A stretch of 8,977 bases of DNA, taken from an uncultured Rickettsiales bacterium (GTDB taxonomy: Bacteria; Pseudomonadota; Alphaproteobacteria; Rickettsiales; UBA1997). A program made the translations under genes and the position numbers. The stretch spans positions 1 to 8,977 of the forward strand of contig CALBSF010000265.1 in assembly GCA_937927795.1 (NCBI GenBank), written 5' to 3'. Of the stretch, positions 7,818 through 8,977 are shown piece by piece. How positions within the stretch are numbered: the stretch's first letter is position 1; each line of letters starts with the position of its first letter. The notes beneath the pieces are model-generated. The model was given only the letters and a program-made list of their open reading frames with translations. It had not been told where the DNA came from and searched no databases.

Positions 7818-8458
7818 GTTTTTAAACTAGAAATTGCTTGTCCGTAATTTGGTGATCCAAAAATATATGAACCAGAAACCAAAACATTTGCACCCGCTTC
7901 AACCGCTAATTTAGCGGTTTCTTGATTAATTCCACCATCAACTTCAAGTTCAATATTTTTGCCTAATTTATCAATTTTTTTTCTAATATTTTCAATTTTT
8001 TTAAGCTGTGAATATAAAAATTTTTGCCCGCCAAATCCAGGATTAACACTCATCACCAAAATTAAATCCAATTTTTCTAAAATATAATCTAAAACATCTT
8101 CACTAGTTGATGGCACAATTGAAACTCCCGCCTTAACTCCTAAAGATTTAATCAAAGCAAGGCTGCGATCTAGATGAATTGAGGCTTCAGCGTGAATTGT
8201 AATTATATTTGCGCCCGCTTTAGCAAAAGCTTCAACGTGATTATCAGGATTATTGATCATTAAATGCACATCAAAAGGAAGGCTAGAAACCTTTCTTAAC
8301 GATTTCACCACTTCATTTCCAATTGTAATGTTAGGAACAAAAGATCCGTCCATCACATCAATATGAACATAATCAGCCGCAGCATTTTCAATTGCTAAAA
8401 TCTCTTGACCAAGCCTAGAAAAATCTGCCGAAAGAATTGAAGGTGCAATTTTTATCAT
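7811..8458 (-). CDS. rpe: Ribulose-phosphate 3-epimerase
   Basis: The enzyme interconverts D-ribulose 5-phosphate and D-xylulose 5-phosphate in the non-oxidative pentose phosphate pathway, acting as a metal-dependent TIM barrel. Its 215 residues match the family length. It starts with APSILSADF (5-13). The metal and catalytic residues are visible: His32 and Asp34 in HIDVMDG (32-38), His65 in HLM, and Asp174 in EVDGGI (172-177). The phosphate-binding NPGFGGQ is at 139-145, and a late loop carries VSGSYIFG (194-201). The loop that often reads LNPxTP reads IVPSTS here (114-119), a local variation that leaves the catalytic residues intact. The ATG at 8458 is preceded by an AT-only leader without a Shine-Dalgarno. 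It probably heads the operon with murD, because the gap before it holds a repeat. Confidence 0.97.
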   Translation of the reverse strand: MIKIAPSILSADFSRLGQEILAIENAAADYVHIDVMDGSFVPNITIGNEVVKSLRKVSSLPFDVHLMINNPDNHVEAFAKAGANIITIHAEASIHLDRSLALIKSLGVKAGVSIVPSTSEDVLDYILEKLDLILVMSVNPGFGGQKFLYSQLKKIENIRKKIDKLGKNIELEVDGGINQETAKLAVEAGANVLVSGSYIFGSPNYGQAISSLKTW

Positions 8459-8481
8459 ATTTTTATTTATTATTTATAATT

Positions 8482-8571
8482 ATGGATTGCTTTACTTACG
8501 CCAAATTGCCATAACTTGCGCCACATAACTTACGCCAAACTGTCATCTCGAACGTAAGTAAAGCAATCCAT
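8482..8571. repeat. Palindromic intergenic repeat with nested direct repeats
   Basis: A perfect 19-base inverted repeat, atggattgctttacttacg (8482-8500) and its complement (8553-8571), encloses a 52-base loop. Across the left arm and loop are three head-to-tail, related segments: acttacgccaaattgccat (8494-8512), the shorter acttgcgccacata (8514-8527) and acttacgccaaactgtcat (8528-8546). The first and third copies are 34 bases apart and differ at two positions. The right half, gtcatctcgaacg followed by aagcaatccat, resembles dispersed palindromic intergenic repeats of Rickettsiales and other bacteria; this is from memory. It lies between the M16 stop and the rpe start. It has no open frame and no terminal repeats typical of an insertion sequence, so it may be a small non-autonomous element. 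The hairpin could slow or end the M16 transcript, but it lacks the tight GC stem and U-tract of an intrinsic terminator. Confidence 0.8.
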
Positions 8572-8582
8572 TTTTAATTCAC

Positions 8583-8977
8583 TTAAGCAATTTTTATTTT
8601 ATTATTTAATTTACCAACCTTGCCAATTCCAGCAAATGTTGGCTTAGTTGAGGTAAAAATTTTATCAGCCATTTTTATTAATTGCGCCTTATTAATTGCC
8701 AAAATTTCTTTGGTAATTTCTTGGTCTGAAATTATGCGATTTTTAATAAAAATATCAGAGCCTAATTTTTGCATTCTAGCACTAGTACTTTCTTTTGACA
8801 TCAACAAGCTAGCTTCAAATTGCGTTTTAACTCTTTGCAATTCTTTATCGGTAATTTTCTGGCAAACCTTTTTAATCTCACCAATAGTTGCTTTAATTAA
8901 TTCATTAGCCTTTTCAGGAGTAGTGCCCGCATAAATTCCAAAGGCTCCAGAATCTTTATAAGCATAATTAAAAGCAT
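8583..8977 (-). CDS. M16 family zinc peptidase, C-terminal part (partial at window edge)
   Basis: The frame is open from the window edge to the TAA at 8583 and gives the last 130 residues of a longer protein. A TTG at 8840 is internal, not the start, because conserved family sequence continues upstream of it. Recognisable features are FGIYAGT near the front, and TDKELQRVKTQFEASLLM followed by SKESTSARMQKLG. This corresponds to the E-x-x-R-x-K...LL...ES family signature of the second M16 domain in mitochondrial-processing-peptidase-like bacterial proteins. The ending TFAGIGKVGKL is also typical. The catalytic HxxEH motif would lie in the N-terminal domain outside the window, so I cannot tell an active peptidase from an inactive M16 partner subunit. 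Such proteins are usually periplasmic or membrane-associated. The gene is separated from rpe by a 124-base gap holding the palindromic repeat. Confidence 0.92.
   Translation of the reverse strand, partial: AFNYAYKDSGAFGIYAGTTPEKANELIKATIGEIKKVCQKITDKELQRVKTQFEASLLMSKESTSARMQKLGSDIFIKNRIISDQEITKEILAINKAQLIKMADKIFTSTKPTFAGIGKVGKLNNKIKIA

Noticed and set aside
8473..8504. Possible promoter for rpe: TTGGCG at 8504-8499 with a TAATTA (8482-8477) or TATAAA (8478-8473)
   Set aside because: The spacings are 16 and 20 bases and the -10 candidates are weak. In sequence this AT-rich such boxes occur by chance, and the -35 candidate lies inside the repeat. It is not strong enough to annotate.
8482..8571. 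Intrinsic terminator of the M16 gene
   Set aside because: The stem is long but the loop is 52 bases and the arms are not GC-rich. No clean U-tract follows directly, so it is annotated as a repeat.
8583..8840. A separate 85-residue gene starting at TTG 8840
   Set aside because: The frame continues without a stop to the window edge and encodes conserved M16 sequence upstream, so the TTG is an internal leucine codon.
8620..8934. Plus-strand open frame of 104 codons opposite the M16 gene
   Set aside because: It lies opposite clearly conserved M16 sequence and looks like an antisense shadow. Its hydrophobic residues come from complementing Lys- and Asn-rich codons.

Overview
The window looks like part of an AT-rich, densely packed Gram-negative genome. 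The best guess is an alphaproteobacterium with a Rickettsiales-like lifestyle. That placement is inferred from low GC, tightly packed same-strand genes, weak or absent Shine-Dalgarno sequences, the M16 processing-protease tail, and a dispersed-looking palindromic repeat whose core resembles repeats known from that group. The genus cannot be read from this sequence. The cell keeps purine synthesis (purE) and peptidoglycan synthesis (murD), so it is not among the most reduced members of such lineages.

Every gene is on the minus strand, so transcription runs from high to low coordinates. At 8977-8583 lies the C-terminal end of an M16 (pitrilysin/MPP-like) zinc-peptidase family protein, cut by the window edge. 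The gap 8582-8459 holds a 90-base inverted repeat with short direct repeats in its loop. Next come rpe (ribulose-5-phosphate 3-epimerase, 8458-7811), murD (7817-6441) and a very large cysteine-rich exported protein (6469-539). purE (515-36) is last. rpe and murD overlap by 7 bases, murD and the giant gene by 29, and the giant gene and purE are 23 bases apart. These four genes are therefore probably one transcription unit.

The three recognised enzymes serve unrelated pathways: the pentose phosphate pathway, cell-wall precursor synthesis and purine synthesis. Their linkage looks like housekeeping packing rather than one dedicated system. The unexplained part is the giant protein, which fills about two thirds of the window. 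It has an N-terminal membrane-export segment and then almost 2000 residues with roughly 90 cysteines. In order it carries short two-cysteine modules, a textbook EF-hand-type calcium loop, a tight six-cysteine cluster, a less cysteine-rich middle, and an array of about eight four-cysteine modules resembling sushi/CCP domains. I infer a disulfide-stabilised periplasmic or surface protein of unknown function. I could not assign it to a named family from memory.

No tRNA, rRNA, CRISPR array, transposase or integrase was seen. No gene-free stretch exceeds 124 bases.
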